Shown: positions 10,448-22,329 of the stretch, one piece after another
Numbering within the stretch: the first letter of the stretch is position 1
How the letters are laid out: every line of letters starts with the position of its first letter
NCBI GenBank assembly: GCA_014218235.1
Contig: CM024766.1
Location: 68,747,207 to 68,811,206, forward strand
Direction of reading: 5' to 3'
DNA length: 64,000 bases
DNA from: Colocasia esculenta
Lineage: Eukaryota; Streptophyta; Magnoliopsida; Alismatales; Araceae
Notes under the pieces: model-generated
Told to the model about the DNA's origin: nothing
Databases searched by the model: none
Seen by the model: only the letters and a program-made list of their open reading frames with translations
Made by a program: the position numbers and the translations under genes

Positions 10448-11462
10448 CAGAGGTAGGGTTGGTGCTGCAATCTGTTGATGCGAAGGTTGATAGCGTGGTC
10501 CTCCAACAAAATGTTGGTTAAAGCATTCCGGGCACTCGTGGGCATAGTGCTGGCCAGCAACAAAGTATATTTGGCAAAAGGGATTGCATCCACGACCTTA
10601 GCCTTTGCTACGTCCACGGCTAGAGTGGGTGCGCCACTATGTGCTCCGCGACGCACAAAATCCTCTGATGTGGATGTGCATTCGCGAATAGTAGAGTGAG
10701 AAGAAGGGAAGGCTACCTCCTCAGATGATTGCTCACAATGTTGCATAGAGCTTTCATGGGCCAGCAGCATGGCATGCAAGTCTTCGAGAGAAACGTCGCG
10801 GATACGAGTAGTGACAGAAGGGATGAAGGTGTTGTAAGCAAGACCAAGACCAAAAAGGACCTGCATAATCAAATCTTGGTCGCGAACAGGTTCGCCAATG
10901 ATGGCAAGACTGTTGGTGATCCCCTTGATCGTCTGCATATACTCGGTGATGGTGGAAGAACCGCGATAGAGAGATTGCAGCTGAGTGCACAACTGGAAAA
11001 TATGAGCACCAGAGTAAGGTGCCAGAGCTTAGGCAAGAGAAGTCCAAGTAGCATGAGCCGTCTCGCACTCTGGAACAAGGGCGGCCACCAAATATGTCAT
11101 AGAGGCCAACATCCAGGAGAGGACAAGTGAATCCTGCCGTTGCCAAGAGATGTGCGCAGGATTGGGGCAGTGAGTACTATTTGGTCCGAGTACAGTGGCG
11201 GGAGGGTAGATATCGGACCCATTAATGATGCCCAGATAGTTGGTTGCGCGAAGTGCTACGGAGAATTGACGGCATCAGCGAACATAGTTCTCATGTGTGA
11301 GCTTAATGGTAAGCAGGGACATGGTGTTGGCATGGCATGGGGATTGGTGGTCAAGGAAAGAGATTCTAGGGGAAGATCACTGAGAGAAGTGTTTGAGGTA
11401 GTGGGTGGAGAAGGAAGTGATGCATCAGAGAATGAGTGGACAGTCATGTCAAGAGGAAGCAC
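10447..11462 (-). pseudogene. copia gag, frameshifted
   Basis: The likely start is the ATG at 11462 or 11447. The early part reads SLTTNPHAMPTPCPC and breaks near 11256. In the next frame LTHENYVRW-like capsid sequence continues. From 10992 the C-terminal gag block is clear (LQSLYRGSSTITEYMQTIKG, SLAIIGEPVRDQDLIMQVL). This is the UBN2-type copia capsid fold. No intact zinc knuckle is visible. Confidence 0.7.
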
Positions 11463-11486
11463 AGATCAAGAGCTGTAAAGTGGAGG

Positions 11487-11498
11487 GCTCTGGTACCA
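11487..11498 (-). other. primer binding site, initiator tRNA-Met type
   Basis: The minus strand reads TGGTACCAGAGC directly after the 5' LTR. The canonical plant copia PBS, complementary to the 3' end of initiator tRNA-Met, is TGGTATCAGAGC, so there is one mismatch. Confidence 0.85.
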
Positions 11499-11799
11499 TG
11501 TAAAGTTAAGAGGAACTAGAGCAACAGGTAATGAGCAGAAGTTCTCTATCTCTCTCATTTGAGACTTTTCTCATTATATAATACAAAAGAATATGAAACG
11601 TTACAACTGCAAGCAGACAACAATAATATTTACTTATGTAGATCAAAAGGTGTAATATATGAGAAAACATGTGGACACAGTTCAAACACATTTATTCATG
11701 TTGGTTGGAGAATGTGTTTGAATTCTTGATCTACTTGGGAGATCAGTCTATTCGAGAGCTTGATCTGCTCGGAAGCTTGTGCATGTAGGTGCGTTATCA
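11499..11799 (-). repeat. 5' LTR of the small copia element
   Basis: Starts TGTAAAGTTAAGAGGAAC and ends GGTGCGTTATCA on the plus strand, 301 bp, directly repeated at 6815-7126. It carries the PBS immediately on its internal (low-coordinate) side. Confidence 0.85.
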
Positions 11800-13870
11800 A
11801 TTTTCATGAAGACATGTGGAGGATTTTTATTTCCGTATAAACGAGTTAACTCTATAGGTTTTAGAAAGAAGAATTGGCAAAATATTTGCCAAATCTCTCC
11901 TCGAAGAGGGCAATTTAGGGTGCACTATGCGGCACAACTTTGAAGGGCACTGTACAAGATGAATCGGAGTACTTGTGGAGGAGGTGGGGGACCGTACGTC
12001 TATATATGTTTGAACATGGATCCAATTGGGCAAACAAGAGATATTACTCGCAAAATCTGTCGGATATTGCTCGCCAACGATCGCATCTTTTTCAACAACT
12101 TATCAAGAAGGCACATCAATATATATGATATTGTTGAGTGTAACAACATCTAAGAAGAGGAGTCCGACTCTTCTCCCTACGTCTAAGAAGAGGACCGAAC
12201 TTAATTTATCATTATTAGAAAGAGTTTTGTAAAAACAATTAATTTTTTCACAAGCTTTGTAAACGAATAATCTCGCCAAAACGTCCTCTAATACGAATGA
12301 AGTCCGGATCCGGACTCTAAAAAGAGGGTTCCTACGCGGATCCTGCAACATCTAGGTAGCTAATTGAGGGGGTGACGCGCTCGCAGCTGGCTGGGCGGGG
12401 AAACCTGTGACGGTTACGAGCCCAAGCAGGCGAGAGAAGTCGGCAGAGGGCGTCGGCAACCACGGCCCCAATTAGTGAGAGGTTGATGTTTCGCGACACC
12501 ATGTCCGCTCCGCCGCCGCCGCTTTCCGGGAAGATGACAAAAGGGCGTCCCTGCTGCTGGTTCTCTCTTTCCTCCTTTACGCCGACATTCTGCTACAGGG
12601 ATTGACTGTGGGCATCTCTCGCGCTTTCGTCCACTGGAAGGACCCGCGCGAGCGACGAGCAAATAGCCCCATGCGTCGTGGCTGTGCTGAGCAACACACA
12701 GCTAATCACGATAGTAATAATAGGAGATCGAGAGGCCAACCCCCACCCCTTCCTCCTTTTTTTTTTTACATTTTAGGGTGGACTCCTCAGTTGATTCGAC
12801 TGAGTCTTCAGCCAGACAACTCGTTTTGAGGACTGATTCAAGGCTCTATATATCATTTTTAGGTCATATATATATACATATACACATATATATACTTGAG
12901 CTGTCCACTGACTGGTTGATAAGGTTCCTAGAGCCGGAAATAGAGAAATAACATTTTTTTCTCTCCATTTCTTATTAGACAATTTAAAATAAAAAGAAAA
13001 TGACAATTTTAATTGCATGCAATTTGATACGGTGGATGATAGCAAATAGCTCTGACCATGATGGCAGATCTAAGTGGTACCAAAAAGTGACAAATAAGTT
13101 AGGTTCTATTCCGAGGTTGAGAAAGAGAGCCAAAAGATATCTCAATTTGGAGTTTGTCCGTGCTAGGAAAAAAGAAAGGAATTCAAGAGTATATTAACAA
13201 AAAAAAAGAATTCAAGAGTATATATATTTATCTTATAAATAAATAAATAAATTTAAAGATTATCAAAATATAAACTGAAAAGAATGAACCAACACTAGTG
13301 TAGGTCCGAAAACTTAAGTCAAGAAAGCCTGGGACTAATGATAGTTTGTGAGAGGATTATAAACTTCAATTGGTATGCTTTTGGGAGTACGGAGGGTATG
13401 AATTTCGTATCGTTTCATAAATTCTGGAACTACTCTCAAGCCTTTTGTGCAACTTAGAGAACTAAGAGGTCATGTTTGATAATATAGTATGCTGGCTACT
13501 TGGCAAATTATGTGTTGCATAGACTTGCCTTTTGCTTTATAGTCGTCTTAAGGGGTAAGATCCGAAACAATGTTAAGTGTGTAGTTTATAGTCATTACAT
13601 CCATAACTTTCTCGTTTAGCTATTGACATTCTTTTTTTTGTGTGATTATGTTTCTTCGTAGATCATAACTATAGTCATGGTAAGTTCTTTGCTTGCATTT
13701 CAACTTTCCTCTTAACTTTATCTCCTCAAGTGCATTGTATTTTTTCTAATTAGATAAGTGACCTCTAGAGTCGCCTTTGATATAGAGAACAAATAAAGAC
13801 AAATATACAAATATAAGATAATAATATTGCCTTATGTATATAAAGCATATGAGGCTGTGAAGGTGCTTAA
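11800..13870. other. non-coding interval between transposons
   Basis: No convincing gene. It contains a perfect 16 bp palindrome AGTCCGGATCCGGACT at 12301-12316 and a GC-rich island at about 12370-12700 with only unrecognised short ORFs. A (TA)n/(CATATA)n stretch lies at 12850-12900, and a small tandem duplication of GAATTCAAGAGTATAT lies at 13180-13225. The GC island could be a relic of a gene or element end, but nothing in its translations supports that. Confidence 0.5.
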
Positions 13871-14853
13871 TAGCCTGTTTGGTTACACTTAAAAAAAAAA
13901 ACTCTTTCTAACTAAAAAATTATACTGTGTCAATTTTTAACTGAAATTTTAAAATTATGAAAAATTACTATTATCTATTTGGCAGAATTGACATATTTTT
14001 TAAATTTTATATAGACATGTTTGGTTTCATTAATCACTGTGGGTTTTATTAAGATCCTATGGTGTGCCTCACTGTTGTCTGTGCCCCAGTTCTCATGTGA
14101 TGGTGTGGAGGGGGGGGGGGGGGGGGGGGGGCTGTGCAGGGGGCGTAGTGGAGGAGGGGGGCGCAGTGGAGGCAGGGTGGGGTAGGGAGGGGGCGGCGGA
14201 GTGGAGGAGGGGAGGCGGGGGGCGCAGTGGAGGCGGTGTGGGGTGGGGAGGGGGCGGTGCAGTGGAGGAGGGGGAGGCGGGGGGCGCAGTGGAGGAGGGA
14301 GGGTGGGGAGGGGGGCTGTGCAGGGGAGCAGGTGGCGGCGTGGAGGGGGGGGTGCAGTGGAGGCACGGCGGGGAGGGGGGGGGGGGGGGGGCGCCGTGGA
14401 GGCGGCGCAGTGGAGGAGGGGGCGGCGGGGGTGGGCAGGAGGAGGGGGAGGCGGGGAGGGGGGGCGCCATGGAGGGGGCGTAGCGAAGGAAGTGGCGGCG
14501 CAGTGAGGAGGGGGTAGCGGGTGGGGGTGGGGAGGAGAAGGGGGCTGCGCAGGTGGGGGTGGGGTGGGGGGGGGGGGGGGCGGTTTCGCAGGAGGGGGCG
14601 ACGAGGGGGGGGGGGGGGCTTCTGCGCAGTGGGGAGGAGGAGGGGGTCGAAGCTTTTCCCAGCCCGTGAGATTCTCTCTTTTAGAAAAAAAACAGGTAGA
14701 CACTTGTTTTTTTTTTGGGAAGAGATATAGGTATTGTGGGATTCTCTCCCCAAAAATAAAAAACGGTCCACCAAACGTAACATCACTTGCTTCTCTTCCC
14801 TTTTTTTAAAAATGAGAGAAAAAAGAGGTAAAAAATTGTAACCAAACACCCTA
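13871..14853. mobile_element. inverted-repeat DNA element (hAT- or Tourist-like MITE) with G-rich core
   Basis: The left end TAGCCTGTTTGGTTAC (13871-13886) matches the reverse complement of the right end, TAGGGTGTTTGGTTAC (14853-14838), at 14 of 16 positions. TGTTTGGTTAC ends are common in plant MITEs. The 983 bp body has no transposase. No clear target duplication is visible (gtgcttaa on the left, taaatatt on the right), so the superfamily is uncertain. Confidence 0.65.
14108..14645. repeat. G-rich minisatellite-like block (GGAGGGGGCGCAGTGGAGGCGG type)
   Basis: About 540 bp in which the plus strand is almost free of C and T apart from GCAGTGGAGG units. It has several G runs of ten or more and degenerate tandem copies of GGGGCGCAGTGGAGG. 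The long proline-rich translations on the opposite strand are a by-product of this composition. It lies wholly inside the inverted-repeat element. Confidence 0.85.
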
Positions 14854-15126
14854 TAAATATTACTTGTCCCCACTAAGCCCTAGTGTACCTTGTTCGACTC
14901 AATCAATGTACAGGCTGAAAAGTGGTCCTGCGATCTAGATAGTTCAATCCTTTGGGGCTTTTTGAATTTGTTGAAGAGGAAAATATCACTAGGATCTGCA
15001 ATTAAGAGAAAATAATTAGTGGGCTCCAGAAGTGGTCTCATGGGAAAATCTTTCAATGCTCAAGTCAAGAAGTTATGGAGAACGGGGTAGCCAAGTGGAG
15101 AGAGGAGAGTCGAGTACTCTTATGTG
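14854..15126. other. left flank of Sire-A, no feature recognised
   Basis: Short non-coding stretch. It ends with ATGTG (15122-15126), one copy of the target duplication of the large Sirevirus; the other is at 59230-59234. Confidence 0.6.
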
Positions 15127-15304
15127 TGTTGAGCAACTACCCCTAAGAAATTTAGAGATTTTCTTAATATTTATAAACAATATTTTTGCTATGACAAATC
15201 TTTAAATATATATTTTTCAAAGTAGATATACCACAAGATTCTATACAGATAAAATTCATGAACACTAAAAAATTTCTAAGGCCACAGACTACTCCTATAG
15301 CCTA

Positions 15305-15725
15305 CTGAATTCGACTGATGCCTTTGACTGCAAAATCCGACTCCTTCAGAAACTCAGTCAAAAGTCTTGAAAATTTTCTAAGTCCACAACTTTGCATAAC
15401 ATTCGACTCATACAGCCAAATGTTTCCTTACTCTGTATTCGACTGATGACTCCGACTGGTATAGTCGAATGCTTCATAAATCCTTAGCACTCCATTCGAC
15501 TGCGACCTTCAGCTCATACAGCCGAATGTTTTCTTACGCTTGATTCGAATGATATCTTCGACTGCCACAGCCGAATACCTTAGAAATCAATACATAGTAT
15601 TCGACTGCTGTAGTCGAATTACCTTGTTTTCTCAGAAGTCGAATCACTTAATCTTTTCTCTACTGAAGTCGAATCATTCCTATTTCTTCAGTCGAATTAT
15701 CAGTTCTTGTACATTCGACTTCACT
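15305..15725 (+). promoter_or_regulatory. array of ATTCGACT / AGTCGAAT motifs in the Sire-A LTR
   Basis: The 8-mer ATTCGACT and its reverse complement AGTCGAAT, with one-base variants, recur roughly every 20-40 bp, often as pairs such as ATTCGACTGCTGTAGTCGAAT (5' half ATTCGACTG, 3' half TAGTCGAAT). The 3' LTR has the same array at 44615-45030. Its position upstream of the putative TATA box suggests an enhancer, but function is inferred. Confidence 0.7.
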
Positions 15726-16474
15726 GTCAGTCAGTTTTGTGCTTGTACTTTTTACCTCATTGTCAGTTCTGTCTTGAAATATAAAAGACTATCAAATCTA
15801 TTTTGATTCTTAAATATCCTAAACATAACTTCTTTGTAAGATGTTTGTTGTATCTTACTGAAACCTCAGAATATTATTATTTTAATATTCCTCTGACAGG
15901 ACATGACATATTATATTTAAAATATTCATCCTGTGCAAAGCTTTTTCTAAAATGCTTTTTTATGAGCACTATAAGTCTTGATGTTCTTGCTTCAGTTTAT
16001 TAGACTCATAAGACACAAATCATTTATGAATATCTCAAGCGCATGGCATCTGACTGTCTCACCTACTCCTGACAGACCCATGCTTCACCTTTTCAGCATA
16101 ATCTGTCTGTCTGCTTTTCTTTTCTGAAAAAATTTTGTGGGATACTAGGTTCCATACTTTCTTTTGTACTAAAACTGACCCACCTACCACAAAGGTATGG
16201 AGATACGTTTCTCTTTGTCTTGTCCTTGTAACAGGCATTAATTGGAGCATATGTTTAGCATGTCTTTCTCTCAGACCAGCTTTACAAGAGTTTATCTTCT
16301 AGCTGTGGACAACTGCTCCTCTTCTGAAGACCTTGGGAAGATGCAAGTTTCAAGATCTCCTAGACAAAGTCTTCAAGATCCAAAGGATCCCAGAAACTCT
16401 CCTCAAACCGCTAAACTGCAAACAATCATCAAGCTCCAATGGCTATCTTCCTCAAACGGCTATATTTTGAAGAT

Positions 16475-16482
16475 TATAAAAG
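16475..16482 (+). promoter_or_regulatory. putative TATA box of the Sire-A LTR
   Basis: TATAAAAG about 745 bp before the LTR end. In the 3' LTR the same position reads TATAGAAG. A second TATAAAAG at 15780-15787 is an alternative. The downstream one is preferred because Sire-B has its TATA-rich run at a similar distance (about 675 bp) from its LTR end. Confidence 0.45.
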
Positions 16483-17221
16483 AAGCTCAATAGAGAGACT
16501 AAAAAAGACAGATACACACCAGATACATAGAAGTGCACACAAGCCAATTCTCCTGAAAAGCTTCATTCGAATCATTCAAAGCTCTCTCTCAAGCCTTCCT
16601 GCTAGCAACAGTCGAAGAGGTCCACTTCAAAAAATTTTCTTCTGAAGTTCTGTGTTGGGTGGGAATTGTAATTGTCATATTTTCTTCAAGTCCACCCTTG
16701 TTGCTTCAGATAGGATTTAGTTTCATTTCTTGATCTTTTAATCCTACTGAAGTCAGTGTGTGTTTGTGCTCAGATTTGAGGCAAACACACTAGTGTTTTT
16801 CTTCTTCCTTTGTAATCTCTGCAGAAGGTAGTTCTGCATTGCCCCTCCTGTGAAGGGAAGGCCTTGTGAAAGGCAGTCATTGTACCCCTATTAGGGAAGA
16901 TTTGCTTGGGAGCAAGTGGGTTTGTAATTCCTCTCAAGGGTGAGAGAAGGCCAATTTGTTAGCAGTTAGTGGAAATCTCAAGTGGTTGACTTGAGGACTG
17001 GATGTAGGACTTCCATGTGGGAAGGGCTAAACCAGGATAAAATCCTTGTGCATTTCTTTGTGTGATTGCTTCCGCCTAGTTTACACTTGAATCACACACA
17101 TCACACTAAGTACTAACATATCTATTTAGTGTTGTGTTTTTCAGAAGAAATTTTTAAAGATAAAAAGTCCTATTCACCGCCCCCCTCTAGGACTGTTTGT
17201 TTGCCATTTCGATCCAACAAG

Positions 17222-17233
17222 TTGTATCAGAGC
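17222..17233 (+). other. primer binding site of Sire-A (initiator tRNA-Met type)
   Basis: TTGTATCAGAGC two bases after the LTR, one mismatch from the canonical TGGTATCAGAGC. Confidence 0.85.
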
Positions 17234-17271
17234 GAGGTTTCTCAGAAAGAATCTAAGAGATTTGAGAAGAA

Positions 17272-20200
17272 ATGGCATCCGAAGCTCACAACTATGAAGG
17301 CCAATCAGTTACAAGGCCACCATTCTTTGATGGTGAAGATTACTAATACTAGAAGATGCGAATGGAATGCTTCATCAGAGATACTGATTTCGACTTATGG
17401 CAGGTAATAGAGCAAGGTGATTATCAAATTCTTGGTGAGTTCTCCTCTATTGGTCTTTCAATAGTAGATAAAAGAAACATGTCTTTAAATTACAAAGCAA
17501 AAAATTATCTTCGTTGTGCTTTGTCTAAAAGAGAATTTAACAGACTTTCAGCATATAAAACAGCTAAAGAAATGTGAGATAAACTTCAAGTAATCTACGA
17601 AGGTACATGTAGCGACCCTCATTATACCGGTACGGTTATACCAACCCATGTCGGTATAACGAGCGTTGCCACAGTGGGACATTTACCCAACAATAACATT
17701 CAGCTGAGATACATGTGAATATAAGAACAGAGTAGCGAAAGTAAAGAACTGCTGCCTTCATTTCATTCATCATCCACATTTAAACATACATGATTTGATA
17801 ACATTTAAGAACTAAAAGTCCACATAATTAAATTGCTGAAAATTTAAAACATAAATGTCCACACTTATACATTCCCTTTCCATAGTAATTATAATACAAT
17901 GTTGCAATTACATACTATGAAAATCTCAAAATGTCACAAGCACTCCAACACTCTAATCTCCATGCTCGGAGTCGGTCTCCAACGCCTCCTCTGCAAGCGT
18001 GTCGTCACCAACTACACCTGTACGCCGAAGCAAGTAATGAGTCTAAAAGACTCAGCAAGTATTCTACACATACCGCACATGCACATATCATGGTAGGTTT
18101 TTCATACACATTCATAAGACTCATCATGTAGCATGCTCGATATTAAACTTTTACAACCTATCATGGTGAATCTACAATTTAACACATGGATTATGCTTTC
18201 AGATTTATGGAAATAGAATCACCTATCACATGCTTTCTATTCATTTCTCACATAAAATCTACCTCCAACCAACTAAGACATGAAAGCCATGAACATACAT
18301 TTCCGAACATGCATGGAAGGAAACACACCTAACATGGAATCTACACATTACTACACATATACATGACCATTTTTCATACTTTAAGCTTGCTGATTTTACA
18401 TGCTTTAGCAACCATAATCTAACACATGAGAGCTACAACAACGATTTAAAACACAACATGTGAACAATCAAGTATGGAAGTTGTTTACATATCCTTATCA
18501 ATTATCCTTAACATGAATTCTAGGCATTTTGCATACATAAACATGATCCTAACCTAGTAAAGCTACTGTTCAAGCATGATTTCAGATTGTCATAACATAG
18601 ATTACAAACTCACATCCTCACATTGGTTTAACATTTTTACACAATTCCAATTTCGCATATTTCACACTTTACACATGCACTTTTACACATTGTTCACATT
18701 CACATTTTTCACATGAACACATACATATTTACACATTCACATTTACACTTTCACATTTAGTGCCGTGACACATAGTCCAAACCACCAAAGAAGGACACAA
18801 CACATCACATCACATAGACGCCATCTAGGCAATACAATGGCGACTCTTAGACTGCGCAGATCGGGAGAACAAGTCTCCACCCTAACCAGTGGTACTTGTC
18901 CACCTCTAGGATTTCCCCCTAATGCCCTTAGGGTCACTACACATTGAACCTTAACAGGGGGATTTTTCCCTGATACGGTTCCACTGCCCTCTGCGGAAGC
19001 AGTGTCACATTTGGCACAAGTTACACATTACACATTTTTACCGATTTTAACACATAGGTTTACACATGTCATTCTCATTTCATTCACTTTCTCACTCACA
19101 TGCACACTTCTCTGTTTTTCCTAACATGGCACTACAATTACAGAATCTTAGCACTCAGAAAATTTTGCTAATCAGGTTGCTATACACAAAATCAAATCAT
19201 TCTACAACGACATGCATTAGTTTCACAATTTCACATAGGAAATTTATATTGTATCATCTACTGGTCCAAATGACCTAAAATTTTAACCACAATCTATTTT
19301 CGGGTTTAGAATCCCACATGCAAAATTTCAGATTTTTCTGATCTAAAACGGAATTACAGAAAATCTAACATTAATTTCACATGCTATCCGCAATTCGATT
19401 TAACATGGAGTTAAACACAAGCACAGTTTTAACCACTCACTGTCTGAACCCTAACAGGCATGGAACTGCAGAATTTATTCCTGAATTTATTGGCCAACAT
19501 ACAATTTACAGAAGATTTATTGCGACTTACGCATGATTTCTGTTTTCCCCAAAACGGGAAAATTCGATAGATCATATAAGCATGGAAAATTCCAGAAACT
19601 CAGGGCATAGACAAGGTTGTACACACATGGTCTAATGAAATTAGGGCAACATGATTTTACCACGGATTATCAGGAAAATGGTAAAAACATACACATGAAC
19701 ATTCTTCCACATGCTTTTAAATATATAATAAGTTCTACCATCCACAAAATAAATGTACATTCACATTCCCATCCATCACATTAGCTAGTATACATAGCAT
19801 ATAAGAGATTACATTATATCCTCATCGTGAAACATATCGAAATTATCCACATAGAAGGGCAGAACAGCTTGCTGTTCTGCTCAGATGAACTTGGCGGCGG
19901 TCTCTGGCCGTTCCAGAAGTGGACGGCCAGATCGCTGGACGCGCACCTAGAGCTTGGCGTCAAGGCATTGACGTCAAGTTCCTGTCTGTGCAGAAACACA
20001 GATCAAACTCAAATGAAAGGGTGAAAGAGGGGATCCAGGACACGAGGAAAATGTATAAAAATGATAAAACCATCCTAGACACATACATGAACACTATGGG
20101 TAGGGTACTTGCCTTTTGGGTACACTCCAAAGGGATCAAAAGCTTGGTGAAGCTCTCCTTGGGCTGTCCCAAGAAGCCTCCAAAACTCCACTCATCCGGG

Positions 20201-22155
20201 TTCTTGGTCGATGCAGGGGCTAAGCCAGTGGTGGGGAAGCCTTCTCCTTGGTTCCCTCTAGCCTCCAGTTGCAATAGAACACCGGATGAAGCCTTGGATC
20301 ACCGGAATGAAGCCTCCAAAGTTCAGTCCTTGCACAGCTCCGAACTAGGGTTTTCCTCTTCTTCCTCTCTTGCAAAAAGGCAAAGATAAGGGTTGGGGAA
20401 GCATTTCGGGTTCAGATATATGTGAGAGGCTTCTCCTGTCCCGAAATGTTGATGTGAACCACATTCAGACCGTTGCGGACAGCTCCCCAATGGTTGGGGT
20501 GGCTTGTTCCCGGAATTTCGGGCTCTGCAATGCATGCAGGTCAGAGAAGTTGGCGTCCACATCGCTGGACGCTAGGGTTAGTGTTGGCGTCCATGTGGTT
20601 GACGCTGACACTCCATCGACGTCATGATATTGACGCCAATCTGGCCTTCGGCCAGAAGTCTAAAACATGCAGAAACCCATGCTCATCATGAATATATACA
20701 TGTAATATCTATATGGCATTGTGCACACACTACCATCAAGCAATACATGCATTATTTATACCTAAATTATACACATACACACATAAGTATACTAACTAGT
20801 ACTTACGTAGATATTTACACAACACGAATTATTTACATGCAATACAATAATGCAACAAAATTCGAGGGCCTTACAGTATAAATAGGGTTAAACAAACAAG
20901 AATAGATATACTTGTATCCCAATATGAACAATTCAAAATGCTTCCTAATGAAAATATAACTCAAATGTATAACAAATTTTCAAACATAATTGTCGGACTA
21001 CATTCCTTGGGAAAAGTCCTAACTAATGAAGAAACAGTTAGAAAAATCCTAAGATCTCTAACTAATGTATGGACCCCTAAAGTTACAGCCATAGAGGAAG
21101 CCCATGACTTAACACAATTATCTATTGATAAATTAATAGGATCCCTTATGGCTCATGAAATTAATATGGAAAGATTCTCTGAAAATTCTTCGAAAAAGAA
21201 AATGTCAAATGCTTTGAAGATTGTAGATTCCTCTTCATCTGAAGATTCTAAAGAAAAATCAGATGACAGTGATGATGAGACAATGCTCTCAAGAAAGCTG
21301 CAGAGAATTCTGGCAAAGAAAAAGAAGTTTGGGTCGAAGAGGTTCTTCAAGAAAGAAAAGAAGAAGGAACCTACCTACTATGAATGCAATCAGCCAGGAC
21401 ACTACAAGTCAGAATGTCCTAAGCTTAAGAAGAAGAATCAAGCTGAAAAATCAGATAAAAAGAAAGGCAAGGAAAAGAAATTTAGAAAGTTCAAAAAGAA
21501 GGCAATGGCAGCAACCTGGGATAATGAAGAAGCAACAAGTTCAGGATCATCCAGTTCAGAATCAGAAGAAGAAGAGAAGGTAAATCTAGCCCTCATGGTA
21601 GGACTAGAACAGGTAACTTCAGAAACCTCATTCACTTCCTGTTCTGAATCCGATTCTAATAGTCTTGAAGATGCTTTTAATGAACTTTATAAAAAATATA
21701 AAACATTGGTGAAACAAATAAAAATAGTTAAACTAAATCTATTGAACTAAGAAAAGAGTAACACCTTTCTTAAAAATGAAGCAGAAAGGTTAAGTAAAAG
21801 TTTAAATGAAACCAAAAGAGCTAATGAGTTACTATGTGAAGACTTAAAAAATAAAAACAACAAAATCCTGAAAATTGAGTCAAATCTTAAGGAACTTAAA
21901 GATGAAGAAAAATTGCAAGAGGAAAATAATTATCTAAAAGCTACGATAGAAAAAATTTCCAACTGCAAAACCTCATTATTTGTTAGAATCAAAGGAGCTA
22001 AGTCAGGAAAGAAGAAGTATGGATTAGGGTATACACCTCCACCAAACGAAGAAGAAATTATTCGACCTCAAGTATATCCAACTCCTAAGTTTGTAGCAGA
22101 AAAAGAAATCAAAAATCCTAAAAAGGTAAACCAGCATGTTTACAAACAAAAATAG
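17272..22155 (+). pseudogene. Sire-A gag, split by a solo LTR and carrying stops
   Basis: The start is the first ATG after the PBS (MASEAHNYEGQSV), 38 bases downstream of it. Codons at 17344 and 17350 are stops; the Sire-B equivalent there reads DYPYWKTRM. The UBN2-type capsid domain runs to 17607, is interrupted by the solo LTR, and resumes near 20881 (VKQTRIDILVSQYEQFKML, ILRSLTNVWTPKVTAIEEAH). A lysine-rich nucleocapsid with YYECNQPGHYKSECP at about 21380-21420 follows. The first cysteine of the CX2CX4HX4C knuckle is replaced by tyrosine. A serine/glutamate-rich tail and a coiled-coil-like lysine/leucine segment (21750-22155) end it. Confidence 0.85.
17608..20875 (-). repeat. solo LTR of the Tek-1 gypsy family, inserted in Sire-A gag
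   Basis: 3268 bp from TGTAGCGACCCTC to GAGGGCCTTACA, the reverse complement of the Tek-1 LTR ends (TGTAAGGCCCTC... and ...GAGGGTCGTCACA). Flanking pentamers are GTACA (17603-17607) and GTATA (20876-20880), a duplication with one C/T difference. No internal region is present, so it is a solo LTR produced by LTR-LTR recombination. It is more diverged from the Tek-1 LTRs than those are from each other, so it is an older insertion or another subfamily. Confidence 0.88.
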
Positions 22156-22329
22156 AAATTCAGCAATAATACACATAAGAGAAATGCTTTTTATCTGTGT
22201 TGTATTCATTGTAACCAATTAGGACACACTTTTAGCACATGTACCACTAGGCACTTGAGATGGATTCCTAAAATTAACCATCAATGACCCAAGAAAATTT
22301 GGGTACCAAAAGTTACAGTTTAGCTTTGT

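Larger units (their letters stand above)
6815..11799 (-). mobile_element. Ty1/copia retrotransposon with 0.3 kb LTRs, complete but decayed
   Basis: Two directly repeated LTRs (6815-7126 and 11499-11799) flank a minus-strand internal region with a PBS, gag, protease, integrase, reverse transcriptase and RNase H in Ty1/copia order, then a purine tract. Total length is about 5.0 kb, typical of small plant copia elements. The flanking pentamers gcttt (6810-6814) and atttt (11800-11804) match at only three of five positions, consistent with an old insertion. Coding frames are broken many times, so it is non-autonomous now. Confidence 0.9.
15127..17219 (+). repeat. 5' LTR of Sire-A
   Basis: TGTTGAGCAAC at the start and GATCCAACA at the end, 2093 bp. 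It aligns along its whole length with 44437-46029 plus 58766-59229, with a low level of substitutions. The U3 part holds an array of ATTCGACT motifs (15305-15725). A TATAAAAG at 16475 leaves about 745 bp of R-U5, a layout mirrored by Sire-B. Confidence 0.92.

Noticed and set aside
12414..12662. 82-residue minus-strand frame in the GC-rich island
   Set aside because: Arginine-rich by composition, no recognisable domain, no promoter or splice support.
13975..14873. Long proline-rich reading frames on the minus strand
   Set aside because: They are the complement of the G-rich minisatellite; composition explains them and there is no domain or start context.
64..15000. tRNA or rRNA genes
   Set aside because: No cloverleaf with A- and B-box words or rRNA-like stretch was noticed here or elsewhere in the window; a covariance-model scan would be needed to be certain.
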